Source: Planctomycetes bacterium GWF2_42_9 (GTDB taxonomy: Bacteria > Planctomycetota > Phycisphaerae > Sedimentisphaerales > UBA12454). From it: a stretch of 37,729 bases of DNA. The stretch's first letter is position 1, and each line of letters begins with the position of its first letter. The notes beneath the pieces are model-generated. The model had not been told where the DNA came from. It worked only from the letters and a program-made list of their open reading frames with translations, and did no database searches. Of this stretch, positions 26,183 to 33,737 are shown piece by piece. A program made the position numbers and the translations under genes. The DNA lies in the NCBI GenBank assembly GCA_001825675.1, contig MHYA01000146.1, positions 1 through 37,729 on the forward strand, read 5' to 3'.

Positions 26183-27031
26183 TTGCCCGTCATTACTATT
26201 ATACGATCCATCCCAATTGTTGAGCTTTGGCTGCATGGGCGCAGCGTACACACGCAAAAGGCATATAGGAAAGATATTCGCAACTTCCGCTTACAAGTAT
26301 CCAAGCCATTTGCCACTGTCACTCTTGGCGATCTGCAATCGTATGCTGATCAGCTTGCAAGCAATGAACTCAAAGCGATATCGTGCCATAGAATATTATC
26401 GTCAATTAAGAGCCTTTTTACTTTTGCCCATAAACTTGGTTATTTGAGATTCGATGTGGGAAGACCGTTAAAGTTACCCAAATACAAGGATGAACTGGCA
26501 ACACGTATTTTGACTGAGGAAGAAGTTCGTAAAATCATAGAAATGGAGCGCCAGCCCAGAAATCATTTAATGCTTAGAATGCTATATCTTGAAGCTTTAA
26601 GAGTTAGCGAACTTTGCAGGCTTAAATGGGGCGATTTACAGGAGCGTGAAAATAACTCTGGCCAACTCACTGTACTCTGCAAGGGATCAAAGACAAATAC
26701 GATTATTATCCCGCAATCATTGTGGACTGATCTTGTTACATTTAGAAATACGGCTGTTGATATTGCGCCAGTATTTCGCAGTCGCAAAGGCGGGCATCTT
26801 TCGCCTGTGCAAGTTTGGAACATTGTAAGAAAAGCAGCAAAAAGAGCAGGCATAAACAAACCTGTTAGCCCACATTTTTTTCGCCACGCAAATTGCTCAC
26901 ATTCGATTTCGAGGGGTTGCAACCTTGCGGTCGTATCAAAAACTCTTAATCATGCATCGTTAATTACTACACAAAAATATATTCATATTAAACCCAACGA
27001 ATCAAGTTCGCTTTATCTCGAAGATGTTTGA
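26183..27031 (+). CDS. Tyrosine recombinase (phage integrase / Xer-like)
   Basis: A 282-aa protein with a SAM-like N-terminal core-binding domain (about 10-95) and a full catalytic domain: R140 (ALRVSEL), K167 or K170 (CKGSKTN), H231-x-x-R234 (HFFRH), H257 (LNHASL) and Y266 (TTQKYIHI). All catalytic residues are present, so it is probably active. It cuts and rejoins DNA at att or dif-type sites through a 3'-phosphotyrosine. It starts at TTG with only a weak SD; no upstream ATG fits. It is collinear with, and 122 nt upstream of, the lexA-like cassette, so it may mobilise that cassette. XerC/D-type chromosome resolution is less likely given the accessory setting. Confidence 0.88.
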   Translation: MPVITIIRSIPIVELWLHGRSVHTQKAYRKDIRNFRLQVSKPFATVTLGDLQSYADQLASNELKAISCHRILSSIKSLFTFAHKLGYLRFDVGRPLKLPKYKDELATRILTEEEVRKIIEMERQPRNHLMLRMLYLEALRVSELCRLKWGDLQERENNSGQLTVLCKGSKTNTIIIPQSLWTDLVTFRNTAVDIAPVFRSRKGGHLSPVQVWNIVRKAAKRAGINKPVSPHFFRHANCSHSISRGCNLAVVSKTLNHASLITTQKYIHIKPNESSSLYLEDV

Positions 27032-27116
27032 CTGCGCCATGAGCTTTGCTTTGATTCACTCAAATTCACAAGCAAATCAATAAGCAGCATCTAGAAACAT
27101 CTCCCAAATTTTGTAT

Positions 27117-27146
27117 TTGACATCTATGGTTAGATAACCATATACT
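27117..27146 (+). promoter_or_regulatory. lexA promoter with palindromic LexA operator
   Basis: TTGACA at 27117-27122 and TATACT at 27141-27146 are 18 nt apart, a near-consensus sigma-70-type promoter. The spacer and start of the -10 hold a perfect 18-bp palindrome, TATGGTTAGATAACCATA (27125-27142). Its position predicts that LexA blocks polymerase and represses its own cassette. The box differs from the E. coli and B. subtilis SOS boxes. Confidence 0.75.
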
Positions 27147-27152
27147 CAAAAC

Positions 27153-27764
27153 ATTGAAACTTTAACCGCAAAACAGCAGACAATACTTGATTTTATTGAG
27201 CGAAAACTTGCCAATAACGTCTTTCCAAGTCAAAAAGAGATTGCCGAACATTTTGGTCTTGCTCAGAATGCAATATATCAGATTATAACGTATCTTAAAA
27301 AAAAAGGTTATCTTGAAGACAACAGCGTCCATAGAGGCTTAAGACTATCAGAAGAATATATCGCTTCTAAACAGCAGCCCAAGGGATTTCCAGTTGTTGG
27401 TCGAGTTGCAGCTGGAGAGCCTATTCTTGCCGATCAGAACATCACTGATTATATGGATATTAACAGCATCATAAAAAAACAAAGCAAAGATGCTTTTCTG
27501 CTGCAAGTTGTTGGCGACAGTATGGTAGATGCTGGCATAATGAATAACGATTATGTCATCGTAAAACCTCAGAGCACTATCGAAAGCGGCCAGATCGGCG
27601 TAGCTCTTCTTGACGATGAGGCGACAGTAAAACGGATATTCATCAAAGCCGACCAACTGGTACTCAAGCCTGCCAACCCCAAATACAAGCCCAAGACCTT
27701 CAAGAGAGGCGATAAGGCTGTGCGTATCATCGGAAAAGTAATAGGCTGCTTCAGGAATATTTGA
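27153..27764 (+). CDS. lexA: LexA repressor with no standard start codon
   Basis: An open frame of 203 codons, the length of E. coli LexA (202). Residues 4-65 form the winged helix (LTAKQQTILDFIERKLA; QKEIAEHFGLAQNAIYQII). The autocleavage site is A87-G88 in GRVAAGEP. The serine is S123 in VVGDSMVDAG and the lysine K160 in EATVKRIF, with the same 37-residue spacing as E. coli S119/K156. The frame has no ATG, GTG or TTG before M101; a stop lies at 27135. The best start by homology is ATT at 27153, near the expected transcription start, so it would be leaderless or nearly so. It could also be a lost start or sequencing error. The DUF72 gene follows 2 nt after its stop. Confidence 0.82.
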   Translation: METLTAKQQTILDFIERKLANNVFPSQKEIAEHFGLAQNAIYQIITYLKKKGYLEDNSVHRGLRLSEEYIASKQQPKGFPVVGRVAAGEPILADQNITDYMDINSIIKKQSKDAFLLQVVGDSMVDAGIMNNDYVIVKPQSTIESGQIGVALLDDEATVKRIFIKADQLVLKPANPKYKPKTFKRGDKAVRIIGKVIGCFRNI

Positions 27765-27766
27765 CT

Positions 27767-28630
27767 ATGACTTGTCCCATTTACATAGGTATTGCTGGTT
27801 GGTCATATCCTGACTGGAAAGGGATCGTCTATACTAAAAGCGGAATTGATCAGCTTGAGTATGTTGCTCGATTTGTCGATTGTATTGAAATCAATAATAC
27901 TTTTTATCATCCGCCTGAACCAAAAAACTGTAAATCATGGTTATCAAGAGTTGCGGGATTACCTGATTTCTTTTTTACCGCTAAACTGCACAAGGATTTT
28001 ACTCATGAGGGCAGGATCGACCCTGTAATGGTAAAACAATTCCACGAAGGTTTTGAGCTTATACTTGAGGCTGGCAAGCTCAGAGAACTACTGATACAAT
28101 TTAAATTCGATTTTGAGGATACAACGTTTAACAGAACATATCTTCAACAACTTATCAAACATTTCAGCAAGGCATTCAATATTGCTTTGGAGGTACGGCA
28201 TAAAAGCTGGCAAAAGGATGATGCACTGAATTTCCTTACCGATTTGGGAGTATCGGTCTGCAATCTCGATTATCCTCATTCATCGACTTCTTTTGATATG
28301 CCGCTGTGCACAGTTGGCAAGCACGGCTATCTCAGGCTTCATGGCAGAAATGCTGCCAAATGGTTTGCCAAAGATGCAGGAAGTGATGAGGTCTATAATT
28401 ACTTTTATTCCCAGCAGGAATTAACCGAGATAAAGAAGCGAATTGAACAGCTTGCAGATGCTTTTCAAAGTCTTACCGTTATTGCAAATAATCATTTTAA
28501 AGGACAGGAACTGGCCAACTCACTTGAACTCAAATCAATGATCACTGGCTTGCCTCAGTCTGTCCCTGAAGGTCTCTTAAAGGAATACCCACAACTGGCA
28601 CGGATTGCCCGAAAAACTAACCTGTTTTAG
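27767..28630 (+). CDS. DUF72 (YecE-family) TIM-barrel protein
   Basis: A protein of 287 aa from ATG 27767 (AGGAA about 10 nt upstream). A TTG at 27761 would add two residues. It has DUF72 marks: IGIAGWSYPDWKGIVY at the N-terminus, EINNTFYHPP, FFFTAKLHKDFTH, IALEVRHKSW, GYLRLHGRN, and VIANNHFKGQELANS near the end. The fold is a TIM barrel with conserved polar residues, but no activity is established for the family. Its place between lexA and the DnaE2-like gene, with almost no gap to lexA, puts it under LexA control and suggests a DNA-damage link. Confidence 0.88.
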   Translation: MTCPIYIGIAGWSYPDWKGIVYTKSGIDQLEYVARFVDCIEINNTFYHPPEPKNCKSWLSRVAGLPDFFFTAKLHKDFTHEGRIDPVMVKQFHEGFELILEAGKLRELLIQFKFDFEDTTFNRTYLQQLIKHFSKAFNIALEVRHKSWQKDDALNFLTDLGVSVCNLDYPHSSTSFDMPLCTVGKHGYLRLHGRNAAKWFAKDAGSDEVYNYFYSQQELTEIKKRIEQLADAFQSLTVIANNHFKGQELANSLELKSMITGLPQSVPEGLLKEYPQLARIARKTNLF

Positions 28631-28651
28631 AAGTATGACAATAGGTGAATT

Positions 28652-31534
28652 ATGAGGGCTGCTGCACTTTCATGCAGAAGTTATTTTAGTTTATTGAGGG
28701 GAGCAGTATCTCCTGAGCGATTGGCACAGGCGGCGTTAGAGCTTGGTTATGGAGCGATTGCTCTGGCGGACACCAATTCTCTTTACGGAATCGTTGAATT
28801 CTATAAAGCTACCAAGCAGACAGGCATAAAGCCAATCATCGGGGCCGAGATACTCACCGACTCTCAAAGAGCTATACTGCTCATAGAGAATGAACAAGGT
28901 TATAGTAATTTATGCAGAATCATATCGGCCCGTAATCTTGACCAGCAGTTCTGTTTGATAAAAGAACTTGCTCAAGGTAGCAATGGTCTTATTTGTATCT
29001 GCTCTTTGCCGCAACTGGCTCTCCAACTAAAAAGCATACTCGCCAAATCCAATGTGTTCTTTGGCTGTAAAGATATCGAAGATGCCAAAGCAGCAAGACA
29101 ATACAAAATAGAGCCTGTTGCCAACGACATTTATAATGTCCTTGATAAAGATGACACTATTCGAGCAAATATCCTGAATCGCATACGTCACATGAGCGTT
29201 GGGGGGGCAGGTTGTGAGGACAACTGTGGGCTTAATTCACTTGTGCCCGAGACACAGGTTAGGGCATTATTTTCAGATTATCCCAAAGCTGTTTTCAACT
29301 CAGAGCAGATTGCCATGCGTTGTGAATTTGAACTATTTACAGGCAAATATTATCTACCGAAAGTTGAACTTGGCATTGAGAAGAACTCTGATACAAGACT
29401 GGCCAAGCTCTGCCACAGACTTCTTGCTTCAAAATATACTCCTGTCAGTCATCAAATAATAAAAAGGCTTGAGAATGAGCTTGTAGTTATAAAGGGCAAT
29501 AAATTCAGTGATTACTTTCTGGTCGTAAATGAGATTGTTTCTTTTGCGAAAAGTAGGAATATCCCTGTTGAAATAAGAGGTTCTGCCGCTGGCTCGCTTG
29601 TTGCCCATGTACTTGGCTTTACTCGTGTTTGTCCTGTTGCAAATGATTTATACTTTGAGAGATTTATGAATCCTGGCAGAAAAGACTGCCCTGATATTGA
29701 TATAGGCCTTTGCTGGCGTGGAAGAGATGATGTAATCAAATTCTGTTATGATCACTGGGGATATGATCATGTTGCTATGATTTCAACGATGAATACTTAT
29801 CGCTATAAAGGGGCAATCAGAGATGTCGGTCGGTATTTATCATTACAGCCAAATCAGATTGATGAATTTGTTGAGAGCAGACGGACAAGAAATGATTCCG
29901 CAGTATATGAACTCGCCAAAAAGATAACAGGAGTTCCACGGCATGTTGGTATCCATTGCGGAGGTATTGTAATTACACCACGACCTGTCAGCGAACTTGC
30001 TCCGCTGCAATACACAAATAAAGGCATAATAGTCACGCAATATGAAAAGGATGCTGCTGAGGCACTTGGTCTGATTAAAATTGATCTCTTGGGCAATAGA
30101 GCATTATCGACAGTAAATGAAGCGGTGATTCTCGTAAATACACGGCAGTCTCTTGATATCGATGCAATCAGTCATACCGACAAGAAGACAGGCAAACTGC
30201 TCACCGATGGGAGAACCATGGGTGTATTCCAATGCGAGTCACCTGGCATGAGTCAACTATGCAGAGGGCTTAAGGTCAAAAGCCAAAAGGATATCATGAT
30301 TGCTCTTTCACTGATTAGACCTGGACCCGCTTCAGGTGGTATGAAGAAAGAATTTATAGAACGTCATGTAAATGGCAAACCATTCAAATACCTCCATCCT
30401 AAACTTGAGAAGATGCTCAAAGATACTTACGGATTATTATTATACCAAGAAGACGTAATGAAGATTGCCGTTGAGGTCGCTGGCTATACTTTAGCAGAAG
30501 CAAATCAGTTCAGAACGGATGTATCCAAGAAAGTATCTTCTGTCAGAGTTCAGAAGCAATATAATGATTTTGTTTATCACAAAGCAAATGAGGCTGGTAT
30601 CGACCGTGATACCGCCCAAACCATTTGGGAACAGGTTTTAAAATTTGCAGCCTACTCATATTGCAAGGCTCACGCCACTGTTTATGCAAATATAGCCTGG
30701 CAGACAGCATATTTGAAAGCTCATTATCCACAGGAGTTTTATACCTCTCTCTTTAACAATCATCACGGTATGTATCCGTTAAGAATATATGTTTGGGATG
30801 CGATACGCTCAGGAGTAAAAGTATTGCCGCCTCATGTAAATTATAGTCACATCGAATGGACAAAGGAAGGCAAGGCAATCAGGGCAGGACTTGGCATTGT
30901 GAGGGAACTGAGCATCAAAACCATCAATAGCATTATTGAGCAGCGAAACAAAAAGTCCTTTGCTGATATTGACGATTTACGGTCAAGGGTAAAATTCACC
31001 AAACCTGAATTGCAGAACTTAATTCATCTCGGCTCTTGTGATGGAATTGGCTTGAGTCGTCCGATGATGCTTTTAAAACTCAATACTGCTCCTGCGAATG
31101 CTGGGCAGTTACTGCTTTTTGATCTTTATAGACAGCCTAAAGAGAAACTCTTGGATTACGACAGGATTGCGAAACTGAAAGCTGAGGTGGATATGACTGG
31201 CATACCGTTCAGCGTCCATCCAGCCGTTTATCTCGATACTGAGCATGTTCTTGCCACTGAACTGTATAAGCATGTTGAGCGAGAAGTGACTGTCGCTGGT
31301 TTTATTGCAACTGCTAGGACTGCTCGAACTGAGGATGGAAGGACTATGGCGTTTGCGACTATAGAGGATGCATCGGGACTGGCGGAGGTCAGTTTCTTTC
31401 CTGATAGAATAGATGACTATTATCAAATCTGTTCTGCATCAGGTGCGGTCTGGGCAAGAGGAATAGTGAATGATCATCTGTCTTCAATTACCATTGATTG
31501 TCGGAATTGCGGTAAGATAAAAATACCAGCTTGA
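28652..31534 (+). CDS. DnaE2/ImuC-like C-family DNA polymerase alpha subunit
   Basis: A protein of 960 aa, shorter than DnaE (about 1160) and DnaE2 (about 1050). The PHP domain (1-270) is degenerate: LSCRSYFSLLRGA replaces the H.HS.YS metal motif. The palm has GSAAGSLVAHVLG (310-322), then PDIDIG at 347-352. The usual motif is PDxDxD, so the third Asp is Gly (G352, codon GGC at 29705). The other catalytic Asp, D478 in LIKIDLLG, is present. Fingers, HhH and an OB-fold (about 880-935) follow. QLLLF (819-823) resembles a beta-clamp motif. SD AGGTGA. Third gene of the lexA cassette; probably translesion or mutagenic, if active. Confidence 0.87.
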   Translation: MRAAALSCRSYFSLLRGAVSPERLAQAALELGYGAIALADTNSLYGIVEFYKATKQTGIKPIIGAEILTDSQRAILLIENEQGYSNLCRIISARNLDQQFCLIKELAQGSNGLICICSLPQLALQLKSILAKSNVFFGCKDIEDAKAARQYKIEPVANDIYNVLDKDDTIRANILNRIRHMSVGGAGCEDNCGLNSLVPETQVRALFSDYPKAVFNSEQIAMRCEFELFTGKYYLPKVELGIEKNSDTRLAKLCHRLLASKYTPVSHQIIKRLENELVVIKGNKFSDYFLVVNEIVSFAKSRNIPVEIRGSAAGSLVAHVLGFTRVCPVANDLYFERFMNPGRKDCPDIDIGLCWRGRDDVIKFCYDHWGYDHVAMISTMNTYRYKGAIRDVGRYLSLQPNQIDEFVESRRTRNDSAVYELAKKITGVPRHVGIHCGGIVITPRPVSELAPLQYTNKGIIVTQYEKDAAEALGLIKIDLLGNRALSTVNEAVILVNTRQSLDIDAISHTDKKTGKLLTDGRTMGVFQCESPGMSQLCRGLKVKSQKDIMIALSLIRPGPASGGMKKEFIERHVNGKPFKYLHPKLEKMLKDTYGLLLYQEDVMKIAVEVAGYTLAEANQFRTDVSKKVSSVRVQKQYNDFVYHKANEAGIDRDTAQTIWEQVLKFAAYSYCKAHATVYANIAWQTAYLKAHYPQEFYTSLFNNHHGMYPLRIYVWDAIRSGVKVLPPHVNYSHIEWTKEGKAIRAGLGIVRELSIKTINSIIEQRNKKSFADIDDLRSRVKFTKPELQNLIHLGSCDGIGLSRPMMLLKLNTAPANAGQLLLFDLYRQPKEKLLDYDRIAKLKAEVDMTGIPFSVHPAVYLDTEHVLATELYKHVEREVTVAGFIATARTARTEDGRTMAFATIEDASGLAEVSFFPDRIDDYYQICSASGAVWARGIVNDHLSSITIDCRNCGKIKIPA

Positions 31535-31574
31535 TTTAAAACTTCATTCTTTTAAGAAACTATTACTGCTAGAA

Positions 31575-32087
31575 TTAATGTTGCAACTCCAACTGATTCG
31601 CTCGGATAAACCGCAAAGCTTCTTTTACATGCTTTTCAGTAATCATCTCTTCAGATTCAGCACGACTTATGCGGTAAGCCAATTCAACAGTTTTTAAGGC
31701 CAGGGATATGTCATTGAGTTTTGCGAGCATCGCAATTATGTTTTCATCCATATTCCAGTTGACGAGTTTCATACGCTGCTTCAATATAGCAAATATCTGC
31801 TCTGGTGAGTATGGTTTACATTTTATTATGATTGAGAATGAATCAACTACATGTGACAATAGGCGTTGAGGTTCGTCCACGGATACAACAAGCATATTTT
31901 GAAATGGATAGACCACGTCAGCACCCTTGCCAATTTCATGTATGGAAAGTTCCCTTGCCGTTGTGATTCTATAAACGATATCCTCTAAGTGAAGAGCTAA
32001 TCCATCGGCACACCTGATATGGATAACTGTGGATGGGGCTAAGGAGAATATCACAGCCTTGAAAAAACTGTTATTTGACCAGCCCAA
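31575..32087 (-). pseudogene. AAA+ ATPase C-terminal fragment (RuvB-like)
   Basis: The frame spans 170 codons but only the part from about residue 40 looks real. It contains MLVVSVDEPQRLLSHVVDSF, like sensor 1 and the arginine-finger region, then IIIKCKPYSPEQIFAILKQR and ITEKHVKEALRFI, the AAA+ lid seen in RuvB and relatives. Walker A and B are absent. The first residues run across an integrase tail read on the other strand, so the gene was cut by a rearrangement near 32000. It is convergent with the DnaE-like gene. Probably not functional. Confidence 0.5.
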
Positions 32088-32202
32088 AAAAAAGGGAAAG
32101 GATACAATAACTACGCAGAAGTACTACTTGCATAGTAGCGATGCCAACGAGAAAAAAGCTGTTGAGGCGTTGGAACAGCTGGTTGTCACAAAATCAGCTT
32201 GA
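31993..32202 (+). pseudogene. Tyrosine integrase C-terminal remnant
   Basis: An open stretch ends with DTITTQKYYLHSSDANEKKA, then VEALEQLV and a stop at 32200-32202. TTQKYYLHSSDA is the signature around the catalytic tyrosine and the C-terminal helix of site-specific integrases. No R, H-x-x-R or upstream domain is present, and the frame has a stop at 31990. It overlaps the AAA+ fragment on the other strand, so the junction of two remnants lies here. Confidence 0.5.
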
Positions 32203-32357
32203 GTATGGGTTAGTTTTCGTAAGGTATTCCAGATTATCAAAAGGAGGCACCAAAAGCCTCAATGGGTGGGGTTGGCTCAAAGATTAAGTTCGTATCAAAA
32301 TAAGAAAGGCTGCTTTGAGGGCTGCCTCTGAATAATTTGATTAAATTAATAATCGGG

Positions 32358-32752
32358 TTAGTTCATTTTTCTGCTCAAGATTAATCCCCCCATGCCGAGT
32401 AGGATTAGAGAACAAGGTTCTGGGATACTGTAGATAAAACCATTCAAATGACCACTTGGGTCAACATAATTCCCTACAACGTTATTGCCAACAATGCCAT
32501 AAGCAGTTGTTTGAGATGCACCTGGTACTGCAAGTAGCGTCCATTTTTGAGTTGCCAAATTATAAATATAGCCGTTACAAGCCGTATTGGCATAGCAGCC
32601 AACAATGTTATTGCCACTTATCCCATAAACAGACTGAGTTTGCGGCATACAGCTCCAAGTCTGGGTTGTTAAATCATAAAGATAACCTCTGCCAGCTGTA
32701 CGTATCCCGCAACAAACAGTGTAATAAAGCTAATCAAACTTAATCGCTTCAT
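32358..32752 (-). pseudogene. Frameshifted short PEP-CTERM protein gene
   Basis: ATG 32752 with SD GGAGGAGAG begins a signal peptide, MKRLSLISFITLFVAGY, which soon stops. Shifting frame near 32700 gives GRGYLYDLTTQTWSC, then MPQTQSVYGISGNNIVG, a second unit GYIYNLATQKWTLL, GIVGNNVVG, and a PEP-CTERM tail, SIPEPCSLILLGMGGLI with SRKMN. Two tandem copies of a G(Y)(L/I)Y(D/N)L.TQ.W repeat are seen. The gene therefore appears broken by one frameshift, or there is a sequence error. An in-frame second ATG with its own SD lies at 32812. Confidence 0.65.
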
Positions 32753-33058
32753 CTTCTCTCCTCTCCAAAAATTAAAATTATATGAAAATGAGAAAACCCC
32801 GAGTACGCAGGCATGTTTTCTCTCCTCCAAAACCAGCTAAAATATACCCATTATAGACTTCTATGTCAATATCTGATTAAAAATAATCTAGTTAGCACAT
32901 TAGCCAAAACATTTATGTGTTCAGATATAAAGGTCAAAGTGTCAGCCCTAAGCATGAAAACGGAGGCGATATTCATTCCAGCCTAAATTCATTCATGGTT
33001 TGAACGAATTAGTTTTCCGTTGGCCCCTTACGATTACCTGTTAAAATAAGATCTAGGT
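32753..33058. other. Intergenic, AT-rich
   Basis: Apart from the SD sequences and alternative start of the PEP-CTERM gene (up to about 32828), I see no gene, hairpin or clear promoter in this stretch. Confidence 0.4.
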
Positions 33059-33484
33059 TTAGCCTTTATTGATTTTCGGCTTTTTTGAGCCATGAATCAG
33101 ATCTGCCAGCGTCACACCTTTCAGCACCTTGTTTCCTTCAGCAAGTGCCTTATTGCAGACTCGCTCTATGTTAACCCCAAACCGTTCATGTTTGGTCTGT
33201 TCTGCGATATTGTGTTGAGGTATGTATGGACCATCGATAGCTTCAAAAATTTCAAGTAATGTGATCTGGTCAGGTTTTTTGCCCATTATAAAACCACCAC
33301 GGGGTCCACGCCTGCTTTCCAGAATGCCCACCTTGGCCAATGAATTAAGCGTTTTGTAAAGATATTCAGCTGGAATGCCGTATTCTTCTGCAATTACATC
33401 AGATACTATGTGACCATCTTCGGCATGCGATGCAATATAGCCTACAGCCATTAGACCGTATTCGGAATTAGTACTCAGTCTCAT
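33059..33484 (-). CDS. Rrf2-family transcriptional regulator
   Basis: A 141-aa winged-helix regulator of the Rrf2/IscR group. The N-terminus, MRLSTNSEYGLMAVGYIA, the recognition region IPAEYLYKTLNSLAKVGILESRRGPRGGF (three quarters of the HTH and wing), and a late VTLADLI are typical. It lacks the three-cysteine cluster ligand pattern of IscR; a single C is present in ERVCNKALAEG. It therefore probably does not hold an Fe-S cluster and may sense another signal. SD AAGGA. No target operator could be found by eye. Confidence 0.9.
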   Translation of the reverse strand: MRLSTNSEYGLMAVGYIASHAEDGHIVSDVIAEEYGIPAEYLYKTLNSLAKVGILESRRGPRGGFIMGKKPDQITLLEIFEAIDGPYIPQHNIAEQTKHERFGVNIERVCNKALAEGNKVLKGVTLADLIHGSKKPKINKG

Positions 33485-33696
33485 GTCAAATCCTTATAGC
33501 CTAGTATTTTACAGGAGTTTAACTGAAAGCTGCTAAATTTCAATCTTTTTCGCAAAGAGGATGAGTCATAAGGTATCCAGTGAAGCAAAGAATAGTTGTG
33601 AGATGTTCTACCAGCTGTCACCAGACTGCGTATGCGCCTCACCAGAGGGCGAACTCCAATAAATGAAAAGATGCCTTATCATTTTGCTCTTAACAA

Positions 33697-33724
33697 ACAA
33701 AAAGGCGGGTTACAAACCGCCTTT
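33697..33724 (-). terminator. Terminator downstream of the pentapeptide-repeat gene
   Basis: AAAAAGGCGG (33697-33706) pairs with CCGCCTTTTT (33715-33724) around an 8-nt loop. The T-runs on both strands allow bidirectional use. It lies 14 nt past the stop codon at 33738. Confidence 0.88.
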
Positions 33725-33737
33725 TTGAATCATCGAA

